Below are positions 7,802 to 15,617 of a DNA stretch of 64,000 nt, in pieces (within the stretch, counting starts at the first letter, position 1; every line of letters starts with the position of its first letter). The notes beneath the pieces were generated by a model that saw only the letters and a program-made list of their open reading frames with translations, was not told where the DNA came from and made no database searches. The stretch is taken from the NCBI RefSeq assembly GCF_014202475.1, contig NZ_JACHGV010000002.1, forward strand, positions 643,102-707,101, in the 5' to 3' direction. Both the position numbers and the translations under genes were made by a program. This DNA comes from Streptomyces paradoxus. Its GTDB lineage: Bacteria; Actinomycetota; Actinomycetes; Streptomycetales; Streptomycetaceae.

Positions 7802-10693
7802 GTGGGAGTGCGGCGTGGAAAGCGGACCGCGGCCCTCGCGGTCGCCGTCGTCGCCGGGAGCCTGGTCGCCCCGCCCGCCGCGACGGCGGCTCCGCCCGGC
7901 CCCGGTGTGACCGCGACGACGGCCCCCGACACCACCGGAGGGGGCCTCTCCGTCTGGCCGCGCCCGCAGTCGCTGCGCGCGAACGGCGCCCCGGTGGCGG
8001 TGCCGGACGAGGTCGCCCTGATCACCGGGCCGGATGCGGACCCCCATGCCGTCGCAGCCCTGCGGGAGCTGCTGCGCCGGGCCGGGGCGCGCCGGATCAC
8101 GGACACGCCCGGGCCGGGCGCCCTGATCGTGCGTACGCGGACCGAGCCGGTGCGCCCGGGCGACCGGCACGCCCTCCCCGCCGGGGGATACGAGCTGTCC
8201 GTGGGCGCGGGCGGCGTCTCCCTCACCGGCACCGGCGAGGACGGCCTCTTCCACGCCGTGCAGACGCTGCGGCAGCTGCTGCGGCCCTGGGAGTCCCCCC
8301 TGTTCGAGCGCAGCCGAGAACTTGGGGGACGCACGATCGCGGCGGCGGTGGTCCGCGACTGGCCCGGCACCGCCGTCCGCGGCATCACCGAGGGCTTCTA
8401 CGGCACCGCCTGGACGCACCGGCAGCGGCTGGCGCAGCTGGACTTCATGGGGCGCACCAAGCAGAACCGCTACCTGTACGCCCCCGGGGACGACCTCTAC
8501 CGGCAGGCCCGCTGGCGTGAGCCCTACCCGGCGCGGCAGCGGGCCGCGTTCCGGGAGCTGGCCGAGCGGGCGCGCCGCAACCACGTCTCGCTCGGCTGGG
8601 CGGTGGCCCCGGGCCAGGCGATGTGCTTCGCGTCGGACGACGACGTGCGGGCGCTGACGCGCAAGCTGGACGCGATGTGGGCGCTGGGCTTCCGGGCGTT
8701 CCAGCTCCAGTTCCAGGACGTCAGCTACAGCGAGTGGCACTGCGGGGCGGACGCCGACCGGTTCGGCTCCGGCCCCGAGGCGGCGGCGCGGGCACAGGCC
8801 CGGGTGGCCGACGCGGTGGCCCGGCACCTGGCGGACCGGCACCCCGGCGCCGCGCGCCTGTCCCTGATGCCGACCGAGTACTACGAGGACGGCACGACCG
8901 ACTACCGGCGGGCGCTGGCGAACGAGCTGGCCGAGGGCGTCGAGGTGGCGTGGACGGGGGTCGGGGTGGTGCCGCGCACCATCACGGGCGGCGAACTGGC
9001 CGACGCGCGCGAGGCGTTCGGGCACCCGCTGGTCACGATGGACAACTACCCGGTCAACGACTACGCCCCCGGCCGCATCTTCCTCGGCCCCTACCAGGGC
9101 CGTGAGCCGGCCGTCGCGACCGGTTCGGCCGCCCTGCTCGCCAACGCGATGCAGCAGCCGGAGGCGTCCCGCATCCCGCTGTTCACCGCCGCCGACTACG
9201 CCTGGAACCCGCGCGCGTACCGCCCCGCGGAGTCCTGGCGCGCCGCGATCGCCGACCTGGCGGGCGGGGACCGGAGCCGTGAGCAGGCCCTGGCCGCGCT
9301 CGCCGGCAACGACGCGTCGTCGGTCCTGGACGACGAGGAGTCGGCGTATCTGCGGCCGCTGACCGAGGCGTACTGGCGGTCCGGCACGGCGGGCGGCGCG
9401 GGCACCGGCGGCGACGCCGAGCGCCGGCTGCGCGAGGCCTTCACCGTGCTGCGCGAGCTGCCCCGGCGGCTGTCCGGCACCGGCCTCGGCCCCGAGGTGG
9501 GCCCCTGGTCCGAGCAGCTGGCGGACTACGGCGAGGCGGGCACGGCCGCGCTCGGCATGCTGGAAGCGCAGCGCGCCGGGGACGCGGCGGCGGCCTGGAC
9601 GGCGTATCGCAGGCTCGGCGCGCTGCGGGCCCGGCTGGAGTCGGCGCCGGTCGAGGTCGGCAAGGACGTCCTGGACCCCTTCCTGCAGCGGGCGCAGAAG
9701 TCGTACGCGGCCTGGTCGGGCATCCACCACGAGCCGCCCCGCAACCCCGGCGACGGCCGCACCCTGCGCTTCCCGCGGCCCCGGGCGCTGACCGCCGTGA
9801 CGGCCCTGACCGAGCCGGGCACCGAGGGCACGGTCGAGGCGCACGTGCCGGGGCGGGGCTGGCGGGAGGCGGGCCGGCTGGACGGGTCCGGGGCGACCGA
9901 GGTGCGGCTCGGGGCACGGGCCGACGCCCTGCGGGTCACCGGTCCCGACCCGTCCCGGGTCCACCACCTCATCCCCTGGTTCACCGACGCCCCCGCCGTC
10001 TCCCTCGGCCTGCCCCGTGACCGGGCGGACGTCGAGACCGGCCGGACCGAGCGGCTGACCGCCCGGCTCGGGTCGCTGCGCCCCGCCGACGCCCGCGGCC
10101 GGCTCACCGCCGAGGCGCCCGAGGGCGTCCGGGTCCGGGTGCCGGAGGGCGAGCTGACCGTACGGCGCGGCACGACGGTGGAGGTCCCGGTCGAGGTGAC
10201 CGTGGAACGCGGCACCCCGACGCGGTCCTTCGACGTCCGGCTCGGGTTCGCGGGAGCGGACCGCACCCTCACCGTCCGGGCCGTCGCGCCCACCGGCGGC
10301 CCCGACCTGGCCCGCACCGGCACCGCCCGTTCCTCGGGTGACGAGACGCCCGACTTCCCCGCGCGGGCGGCGAACGACGGCGATCCGCGGACCCGCTGGT
10401 CGTCCCCGGTCGACGACGGCGCCTGGTGGCAGGTCGAGCTGGCCCACCCGGCGCGCCTCGGCCGGGTTGCGCTGCACTGGCAGGACGCCCACCCCTCGGC
10501 CTACCGCGTCCAGGTCTCCCCGGATGGCCGCCGCTGGCGCACCGCGGCCACGGTCCGGGACGGCCGGGGCGGCCTGGAGGACGTCCGCATGGACGAGAAG
10601 GACGTGCGCTTCGTGCGCGTGCAGGGCGACAAGCGGGCGACGCCGTACGGGTATTCGCTGTGGTCGGCGGAGGCGTACGCCGTCTCGGACTGA
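7802..10693 (+). CDS. Secreted GH84-type beta-N-acetylglucosaminidase with CBM32-like C-terminus
   Basis: The product has 963 residues. GTG 7802 follows a strong GGAGGGG site and starts a signal peptide rich in Arg and then Ala/Val that ends near ATAAPPG. A GH20/GH84 N-terminal domain (about 45-160) precedes the barrel, which opens with RGITEGFYGTAW (about 195), a hallmark of the GH84 hexosaminidase/hyaluronidase family. At the position of the paired catalytic aspartates the protein has Gln305-Asp306 (LQFQDVSYSEW). The C-terminal about 130 residues resemble an F5/8-type C (CBM32) sugar-binding module (RWSSPVDDGAWWQVEL). Residues 165-176 (SPLFERSRELGG) are encoded by a dispersed repeat. The likely substrate is a GlcNAc-containing polymer or glycan outside the cell; the replaced Asp makes the exact activity uncertain. 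Confidence 0.88.
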   Translation: MGVRRGKRTAALAVAVVAGSLVAPPAATAAPPGPGVTATTAPDTTGGGLSVWPRPQSLRANGAPVAVPDEVALITGPDADPHAVAALRELLRRAGARRITDTPGPGALIVRTRTEPVRPGDRHALPAGGYELSVGAGGVSLTGTGEDGLFHAVQTLRQLLRPWESPLFERSRELGGRTIAAAVVRDWPGTAVRGITEGFYGTAWTHRQRLAQLDFMGRTKQNRYLYAPGDDLYRQARWREPYPARQRAAFRELAERARRNHVSLGWAVAPGQAMCFASDDDVRALTRKLDAMWALGFRAFQLQFQDVSYSEWHCGADADRFGSGPEAAARAQARVADAVARHLADRHPGAARLSLMPTEYYEDGTTDYRRALANELAEGVEVAWTGVGVVPRTITGGELADAREAFGHPLVTMDNYPVNDYAPGRIFLGPYQGREPAVATGSAALLANAMQQPEASRIPLFTAADYAWNPRAYRPAESWRAAIADLAGGDRSREQALAALAGNDASSVLDDEESAYLRPLTEAYWRSGTAGGAGTGGDAERRLREAFTVLRELPRRLSGTGLGPEVGPWSEQLADYGEAGTAALGMLEAQRAGDAAAAWTAYRRLGALRARLESAPVEVGKDVLDPFLQRAQKSYAAWSGIHHEPPRNPGDGRTLRFPRPRALTAVTALTEPGTEGTVEAHVPGRGWREAGRLDGSGATEVRLGARADALRVTGPDPSRVHHLIPWFTDAPAVSLGLPRDRADVETGRTERLTARLGSLRPADARGRLTAEAPEGVRVRVPEGELTVRRGTTVEVPVEVTVERGTPTRSFDVRLGFAGADRTLTVRAVAPTGGPDLARTGTARSSGDETPDFPARAANDGDPRTRWSSPVDDGAWWQVELAHPARLGRVALHWQDAHPSAYRVQVSPDGRRWRTAATVRDGRGGLEDVRMDEKDVRFVRVQGDKRATPYGYSLWSAEAYAVSD
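8293..8329 (-). repeat. Dispersed palindromic-type repeat inside a coding region
   Basis: These 37 bases match, in reverse complement, the core of the element at 22374-22430 at 34 of 37 positions. The copy is in frame within the GH84-type gene and encodes SPLFERSRELGG (residues 165-176), between the N-terminal domain and the catalytic barrel. Confidence 0.85.
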
Positions 10694-10738
10694 GCCCCCC
10701 TCAGGCAAGGTGGCGAACTTCTTCCCGGGCAACTATTC

Positions 10739-10762
10739 ACTCAGTACATGTACTCAGTACAT
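10739..10762. promoter_or_regulatory. PadR-type operator in front of the padR-ABC operon
   Basis: Two direct copies of ACTCAGTACAT (10739-10749 and 10752-10762) are spaced 13 bp apart. Between them they create a perfect 12-bp palindrome AGTACATGTACT (10743-10754). The site lies 11 bp upstream of the padR ATG. Autorepression by a PadR dimer is the expected arrangement. Confidence 0.75.
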
Positions 10763-10772
10763 AATGATCGGC

Positions 10773-11306
10773 ATGAGCACCCGCCACATCCTGCTGGGCC
10801 TGCTCGCGACGGGTCCGAGCCATGGCTACGACCTCAAGCGGCGCCACGACGAACGCTTCCCGCAGGCCCGTCCGCTGGCCTACGGGCAGGTCTACACGAC
10901 CCTGCAGCGCCTCGTGCGGGACGGCCTCGCGCAGGTCGACGGCACCGACTCGGACGGCGGCCCGGAGCGCACGATGTACCGGGCGACGGACGAGGGGACG
11001 CACGAACTGGCCCGGTGGGCCGGGGAGATCGCGCCGCCCGCACCCTTCGTGGCGAACGAGATCTTCGCCAAGGTCGTGGTCGCGATCCTCGCGGGCGGCG
11101 ACCCGGCCGGCTACCTGAGCGCCCAGCGCGCCGCGCACATGGAGCGGATGCGGGAGCTCACGGCCGTCAAGGCCGCCCAGGGCGCGGACCTCGCGACCGT
11201 GCTCTCGGCGGACTACGCCCTCAACCACCTCGACGCCGACCTCCGCTGGATGAACACCACGGCGGCCCGGCTCACCACCCTGACCGCGGAGGTCGACGCA
11301 GCATGA
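10773..11306 (+). CDS. PadR-family transcriptional regulator
   Basis: The 177-residue protein has a PadR winged helix (HILLGLLATGPSHGYDLKRR, then YGQVYTTLQRLVRDGL) and a C-terminal helical dimerisation region. ATG 10773 is preferred; ATG 10764 would add three residues, and neither has a good ribosome site. The last four bases overlap the start of the ABC ATPase gene (ATGA), so the regulator is the first gene of a padR-ATPase-permease operon. PadR proteins commonly repress linked multidrug or antimicrobial-peptide exporters and are released by the compound. Confidence 0.92.
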   Translation: MSTRHILLGLLATGPSHGYDLKRRHDERFPQARPLAYGQVYTTLQRLVRDGLAQVDGTDSDGGPERTMYRATDEGTHELARWAGEIAPPAPFVANEIFAKVVVAILAGGDPAGYLSAQRAAHMERMRELTAVKAAQGADLATVLSADYALNHLDADLRWMNTTAARLTTLTAEVDAA

Positions 11307-11989
11307 GCAGACCCGTGCCCCTCCTCACGGCCGGTGGCCTCGTCAAGGCCCACGGCCGGACACAAGCCCTGCGCGGCGCGTCGGTCGAGCTGCACGCCGG
11401 CGAGATCCTCGCGGTGACCGGCGCGAGCGGCAGCGGGAAGTCCACGCTGCTGAACTGCCTGTCCGGCATCGTCCGCCCGGACGCGGGCTCGGTGACGTAT
11501 GACGGACGGCGGCTTGAGGACCTGCCCGAGAAGCGGCTGAGCGAGCTGCGGCGCACCGAGTTCGGCGTGGTGTTCCAGTTCGGGCAGCTCATCCCCGAGC
11601 TGACGGTCCTGGACAACGTCGCCCTGCCCCTGCTGCTGGCCGGCACCGACCGGGCCGCCGCCCGGGTCCGGGCCGGGGAGTGGCTGGAGCGGTTCGGGGT
11701 GCGGGGCCAGGAGGACCTGCGGCCGGGTGAGCTGAGCGGCGGCCAGGCGCAACGGGCGGCTCTGGCCCGGGCCCTGGTCACCCGCCCGAGGGTGGTCTTC
11801 GCGGACGAGCCGACGGGTGCGCTGGACTCCCTCGCGAGCGAGCAGGTCATGACGGCCCTCGTGCACACCGCCCGCGAGTCGGGCACGGCCGTCCTGCTGA
11901 TCACGCACGACGCCCAGGTGGCGGCGTACGCGGACCGCGAGGTCCAGCTGCGGGACGGCGCCGTGGCGGCACTGGGGGTGACGGCGTGA
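11303..11989 (+). CDS. ABC transporter ATP-binding protein (MacB/LolD type)
   Basis: The 228-residue nucleotide-binding subunit has Walker A GASGSGKST, Q-loop FQFGQLIPELTVLDN, signature LSGGQAQR, Walker B VVFADEPTGALDS and switch His in LLITHD. The LDN after the Q-loop and the GALDS after Walker B are typical of the MacB/LolD/BceA class that pairs with FtsX-fold permeases. It is translationally coupled to padR upstream and to the FtsX-like permease downstream (GTGA overlap). It probably powers export of, or resistance to, an amphipathic compound. Confidence 0.93.
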   Translation: MSRPVPLLTAGGLVKAHGRTQALRGASVELHAGEILAVTGASGSGKSTLLNCLSGIVRPDAGSVTYDGRRLEDLPEKRLSELRRTEFGVVFQFGQLIPELTVLDNVALPLLLAGTDRAAARVRAGEWLERFGVRGQEDLRPGELSGGQAQRAALARALVTRPRVVFADEPTGALDSLASEQVMTALVHTARESGTAVLLITHDAQVAAYADREVQLRDGAVAALGVTA

Positions 11990-13338
11990 CGTCACTGCGG
12001 GCCGATCTGCGCCTCGCCTGGGAACTGACCCGGGGCTCCGATCGCGGGGAGTGGTGGCGGGTGACCCTCACGGCGACGGGGGCGGCACTGGCGACCGGGT
12101 TCGCGCTGGCCGCCGTCGCCCTGGCGTCACTGCGCGGCCGTTACGACGTGCCCGTCGCCGCGGGTCTGCTGGACGAGCCCGGCACGCGATCCGGCGTGAT
12201 CGTCGGCCTGCTGCTCCTGCTCGTGCCGGTGCTCGGGTTCCTCGGCCAGTGCGCCCGGATCGGCGCGGTGCACCGCGACCGGCGGCTGGCCGGACTGCGG
12301 CTGGCCGGGGCGACGCCCTGGCAGGTGCGGCGGATCGCGGCGCTGGAGACCGGGCTGGCCTGTCTGCTGGGCTCGGCGGTCGCCACCGTCTTCTCGGTGC
12401 TGCTCCTGCTGCGGCAGTGGGACCGGCCGACCGTCCTGGCCTGGGTGGGGGTCGCCCTGGTGGCCGTCGCCGTACCGGCGCTGGGCGCGGTCGCGGGCGC
12501 TCTCGCGCTGCGCCGGGTCGTGGCCTCCCCGCTGGGGTGGGTGCGCCGGGTGGGGCAGCGTCACGGTCGAGGCCCGGGACTGCTGTTCCTGGCGGGGATC
12601 CTGCTCGTCGCCGTGATGGCGTTGCTGGCCGTGGCCACCACGTCCACGCCTGCCGCCAACCGGCCGAACGGCGGCGCACAGCTGCAGACGATGGGGGTGA
12701 TCCTCGCGGTCGGCGCGGGTGCGGTGTGGCTCTCCGGGGCCACCGCGAAGGCCACCGGGCGGATCCTCGCCGTCCGGGCCCGGTCGGCGGCGACGCTGAT
12801 CGCGGCGGAACGGCTGCGCGACGATCCCTGGTCGGTCGCCCGCACCCACGCGGCGGTGCTGCTGGTGACGGTCGTCGGGACGGGCTTCCTGGGCATCCGG
12901 CAGGTCATGGGCGAGGTGGTCCGCACCCGCCGGTTCTCCGCACCCCCGTCCTACTACCTCACCGGCCTCGACCTCACCGGCGCCGCCATCGGCATCGCCT
13001 TCGCGATCACCCTGTCCGGCCTCGCCGTCGGCACCGCCGAGTCCCTGGCCACCCGCCGCAGGAGTCTCGCCGCACAGGCCGCCGCCGGAGTGCCGCAGCG
13101 GGTGCTCGACCGGTCCCTGCTGCTGGAGACGGCCCTGCCACTGGCCCCGGCGGTGCTGCTCGCGGGTCTGGGCGGGACGGCCATCGGCACCTGGTACGCC
13201 CTGGCCGGCAACCGGCCGGTCCCCTGGGAGATCACCCTGGTGCCCGTCGCCGTCTACGCCGCCTGCCTGCTGGCCGCGGCCACAGCACTGCCCCTGCTGC
13301 GCCGATCGGTGCGCCCGGGGGAACTGCGATACGCGTAG
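11986..13338 (+). CDS. FtsX-like ABC permease
   Basis: The 450-residue membrane protein starts at GTG 11986, overlapping the ATPase stop by four bases. It has about eight to ten hydrophobic segments in two halves, each with an FtsX-type cytoplasmic signature (DRRLAGLRLAGATPWQVRRI, about 92-111, and RRRSLAAQAAAGVPQRVLDR, about 355-374). It lacks the large extracellular domain of MacB. Together with the preceding ATPase it forms a complete exporter or mechanotransmission complex under PadR control. Confidence 0.9.
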   Translation: MTSLRADLRLAWELTRGSDRGEWWRVTLTATGAALATGFALAAVALASLRGRYDVPVAAGLLDEPGTRSGVIVGLLLLLVPVLGFLGQCARIGAVHRDRRLAGLRLAGATPWQVRRIAALETGLACLLGSAVATVFSVLLLLRQWDRPTVLAWVGVALVAVAVPALGAVAGALALRRVVASPLGWVRRVGQRHGRGPGLLFLAGILLVAVMALLAVATTSTPAANRPNGGAQLQTMGVILAVGAGAVWLSGATAKATGRILAVRARSAATLIAAERLRDDPWSVARTHAAVLLVTVVGTGFLGIRQVMGEVVRTRRFSAPPSYYLTGLDLTGAAIGIAFAITLSGLAVGTAESLATRRRSLAAQAAAGVPQRVLDRSLLLETALPLAPAVLLAGLGGTAIGTWYALAGNRPVPWEITLVPVAVYAACLLAAATALPLLRRSVRPGELRYA

Positions 13339-13352
13339 GCGTCCATGACGGT

Positions 13353-13385
13353 CCGGCCCGGGGGAACGGGGGTCCCCCGGGCCGG
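13353..13385. terminator. Strong bidirectional hairpin terminator
   Basis: A perfect 13-bp GC-rich stem (CCGGCCCGGGGGA at 13353-13365 and its complement at 13373-13385) has a 7-nt loop. It separates the convergent ends of the FtsX-like permease and HNH genes. Confidence 0.88.
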
Positions 13386-13417
13386 TCGCGCGCGGCATAC
13401 GAAGGCCCGGATCGTCG

Positions 13418-13954
13418 TCAGGCGGAAATGCCGTCGATCCGGGCCATGGCGTCCTCCGCGCCGTACGGCTGCAAGTACGGCAGCCAGCGCGGATCCCTGT
13501 GGCCGGTCCCGATGATGCGCCAGGCCAGGCCGGACGGCGGGGCGGGTTTGTGGCGCAGCCGCCAGCCGATCTCGAAGAGGTGCCGGTCGGCCTTCACGTG
13601 GTTGCAGCGGCGGCAGGACGCCACCACGTTGTCCCAGACGTGCTTGCCCCCGCGGCTGCGCGGGATGACGTGGTCGACGCTGGTTGCGACGCCACCGCAG
13701 TACATGCACCGGCCCCCGTCGCGGGCGAAGAGCGCCCGGCGGGTCAGAGGAACGGGCCCCCGATAGGGAACCCGGACGAATCGCTTGAGCCGGACCACGC
13801 TGGGTGCGGGGACTGTGACGGTCGCGCTGTGCAGATAGGCGCCGGACTCCTCGAGGCAGACAGCCTTGTTCTCGAGGACGAGGACGAGCGCGCGGCGGAG
13901 CGGTACGACACCTAGCGGCTCGTACGACGCGTTGAGGACCAGGACATGCGGCAC
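13418..13954 (-). CDS. HNH endonuclease family protein
   Basis: GTG 13954 lies five bases downstream of AAGGAGG and gives 178 residues. The C-terminal half carries an HNH fold: CMYCGG, then VDHVIPRSRGGKHVWDNVVASC, then CRRCN, that is, two Cys pairs that bind zinc around the DHVxPRSRGG catalytic strand. The N-terminal half (LNASYEPLGVVPLRRALVLVL) is typical of the actinobacterial chromosomal HNH family whose substrate is unknown. It stands alone, divergent from the MscS gene. Confidence 0.92.
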   Translation of the reverse strand: MPHVLVLNASYEPLGVVPLRRALVLVLENKAVCLEESGAYLHSATVTVPAPSVVRLKRFVRVPYRGPVPLTRRALFARDGGRCMYCGGVATSVDHVIPRSRGGKHVWDNVVASCRRCNHVKADRHLFEIGWRLRHKPAPPSGLAWRIIGTGHRDPRWLPYLQPYGAEDAMARIDGISA

Positions 13955-14267
13955 GGATGCCTCCTTGGACGCCGGCGGCGCGTGGCTCGCGCCGGGACGA
14001 TTCGTAGCCAGTCTCCCCTCATGCCTGGTGGAAGCGCCACCATGTCCCCGTAACGGGCTGGGAGTGTTTTCGACCACATCTGATTCATCCCCCGGACCAT
14101 GGCCTGTTCAAGCCCAGGTGAGCACGGTCTCTCCTTCACACATCCTGCCGAAGCACACACAATGCCCCGTTAGTGTGGTGGTTCTGCCCCTTCGGTGACC
14201 CAGTCGTGACCTTGACCCCCGTGAACCACCGCACCGGGGCAGACCGCTGCACCTGGAGGTACCTGCC
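13955..14267. other. Divergent intergenic region (HNH / MscS)
   Basis: About 313 bp contain the AAGGAGG of the HNH gene and the GGAGG of the mscS-like gene. TAGTGT near 14172 resembles a -10 box for the rightward gene, but no convincing -35 partner is seen. I find no small gene here. Confidence 0.4.
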
Positions 14268-15368
14268 GTGTCCCTGTCCGCCGTCCTGCTCGCCGCCGGT
14301 CCGTCGCCGTCGCCGACCCCCTCGGACTCGGAGACTCCGAGAGTGCCCTCGCTCCAGGACGCCCAGGAGAGCGCGACGAACGCCGCCGGCTGGGTCGAGC
14401 AGAACTGGTCGACGTGGCTCGCCATCGGCCTCAGGGTCCTGCTCATCGTGGTGATAGCCGCGGTGCTGAGGGTTTTCGTGCGCCGGGCGATCACCAAGCT
14501 GATCGACCGCATGAACCGGACCGTGCAGTCCGTGGACGGCGGCGCGCTCGGCGGGCTGCTGGTCAACGTCGAACGCCGCCGGCAGCGCTCGCAGGCCATC
14601 GCCTCGGTGCTGCGCTCGGTGGCGTCGTTCCTGATCATCGGCACCGCGGCGCTGATGATCCTGGGCACCTTCCAGATCAACCTCGCCCCGCTGCTGGCCT
14701 CGGCCGGTGTCGCCGGCGTGGCGATCGGCTTCGGCGCCCGCAACCTCGTCACGGACTTCCTGTCCGGCGTCTTCATGATCCTGGAGGACCAGTACGGCGT
14801 CGGCGACACGATCGACGCGGGCGTCGCCTCCGGCGAGGTGATCGAAGTGGGCCTGCGCGTGACCAAGCTGCGCGGCGACGGCGGCGAGATCTGGTACGTC
14901 CGCAACGGCGAGGTCAAGCGCATCGGCAACCTCTCCCAGGGCTGGGCCACCGCCAACGTCGACGTCACCGTGCACGCGGGCGAGGACCTGGACCGGGTGA
15001 AGGCCACCCTGGACGAGGTCGCCGAGAAGATGGGCGCCGAGGAGCCCTGGAACGAGCTGCTGTGGGGCCCGATCGAGGTCCTCGGCCTGGACAGTGTGCT
15101 GCTGGACTCCATGGTCGTGCGCGTCACGGCCAAGACGATGCCCGGCAAGTCCCTGACCGTGGAGCGCGAGCTGCGCTGGCGCATCAAGCGGGCCTTCGAC
15201 GCGGCGGGCATCCGGATCGTCGGCGGCGCCACGGCCCCGGTGGAGGAGCAGCCCGTCGACCCGACGGCGGGGATGGCCGCCCCGTCGGTGTACGCGAACG
15301 CGACGTCCCCGCAGTCGGCGGCGGCGTCCCCGCTCGCACCGCCCGCGCCGACGAGCACCACGAAGTAG
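14268..15368 (+). CDS. MscS-family mechanosensitive ion channel
   Basis: The 366-residue membrane protein has a hydrophobic segment near 50-70, a second near 120-140, and the pore helix of MscS (ASAGVAGVAIGFGARNLVTDFLSG cut across about 143-166). The beta-domain motif YGVGDTID follows. The C-terminal tail is Pro/Ala-rich and probably disordered. GTG 14268 follows a GGAGG site. MscS channels open on membrane tension during hypo-osmotic shock. A hairpin terminator follows the stop. Confidence 0.92.
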   Translation: MSLSAVLLAAGPSPSPTPSDSETPRVPSLQDAQESATNAAGWVEQNWSTWLAIGLRVLLIVVIAAVLRVFVRRAITKLIDRMNRTVQSVDGGALGGLLVNVERRRQRSQAIASVLRSVASFLIIGTAALMILGTFQINLAPLLASAGVAGVAIGFGARNLVTDFLSGVFMILEDQYGVGDTIDAGVASGEVIEVGLRVTKLRGDGGEIWYVRNGEVKRIGNLSQGWATANVDVTVHAGEDLDRVKATLDEVAEKMGAEEPWNELLWGPIEVLGLDSVLLDSMVVRVTAKTMPGKSLTVERELRWRIKRAFDAAGIRIVGGATAPVEEQPVDPTAGMAAPSVYANATSPQSAAASPLAPPAPTSTTK

Positions 15369-15386
15369 CGGCAACGCCTCACGGAA

Positions 15387-15420
15387 CAGGGCGGCATCCG
15401 GTTCTCCGGGTGCCGCCCTG
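15387..15420 (+). terminator. Hairpin terminator after the MscS gene
   Basis: A 10-bp perfect stem (CAGGGCGGCA at 15387-15396, complement at 15411-15420) encloses a 14-nt loop that can itself pair. It lies 18 bp after the mscS-like stop codon. Confidence 0.8.
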
Positions 15421-15476
15421 TCGCATGTCCGGACGCCGCCCTCCCGCATGTCCGGATGACGACAGGGCGTCCCCTA

Positions 15477-15506
15477 TTGACGGCCATGCGGCACCGGGCC
15501 TACCTT
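15477..15506 (+). promoter_or_regulatory. Predicted csnR operon promoter
   Basis: TTGACG (15477-15482) and TACCTT (15501-15506) are separated by 18 bp, a good match to a housekeeping promoter. The palindromic operator lies only 11 bp further downstream, about where transcription should begin. Confidence 0.7.
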
Positions 15507-15517
15507 CCTCCCACCGA

Positions 15518-15532
15518 TAGGAAACTTTCCTA
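15518..15532. promoter_or_regulatory. CsnR-box palindromic operator
   Basis: TAGGAAACTTTCCTA is a perfect palindrome around a central C. It matches the AGGAAA/TTTCCT type of site bound by the ROK repressor CsnR in Streptomyces. Its place just after the predicted -10 box fits repression by blocking transcription initiation. Confidence 0.88.
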
Positions 15533-15617
15533 ACAGTGATCGGGGAACGGCCGTCCGATGGACTTCCCCGCCTGGTCACTGAGAAGCTGAGCAGCCGAAG
15601 GGCAGGTGTGGACACGC

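Noticed and set aside
7604..10732. A 1042-codon minus-strand open frame opposite the GH84-type gene
   Set aside because: Composition is Arg/Gly/Pro-rich without motifs; the plus strand carries the signal peptide, the barrel motifs and a strong ribosome site.
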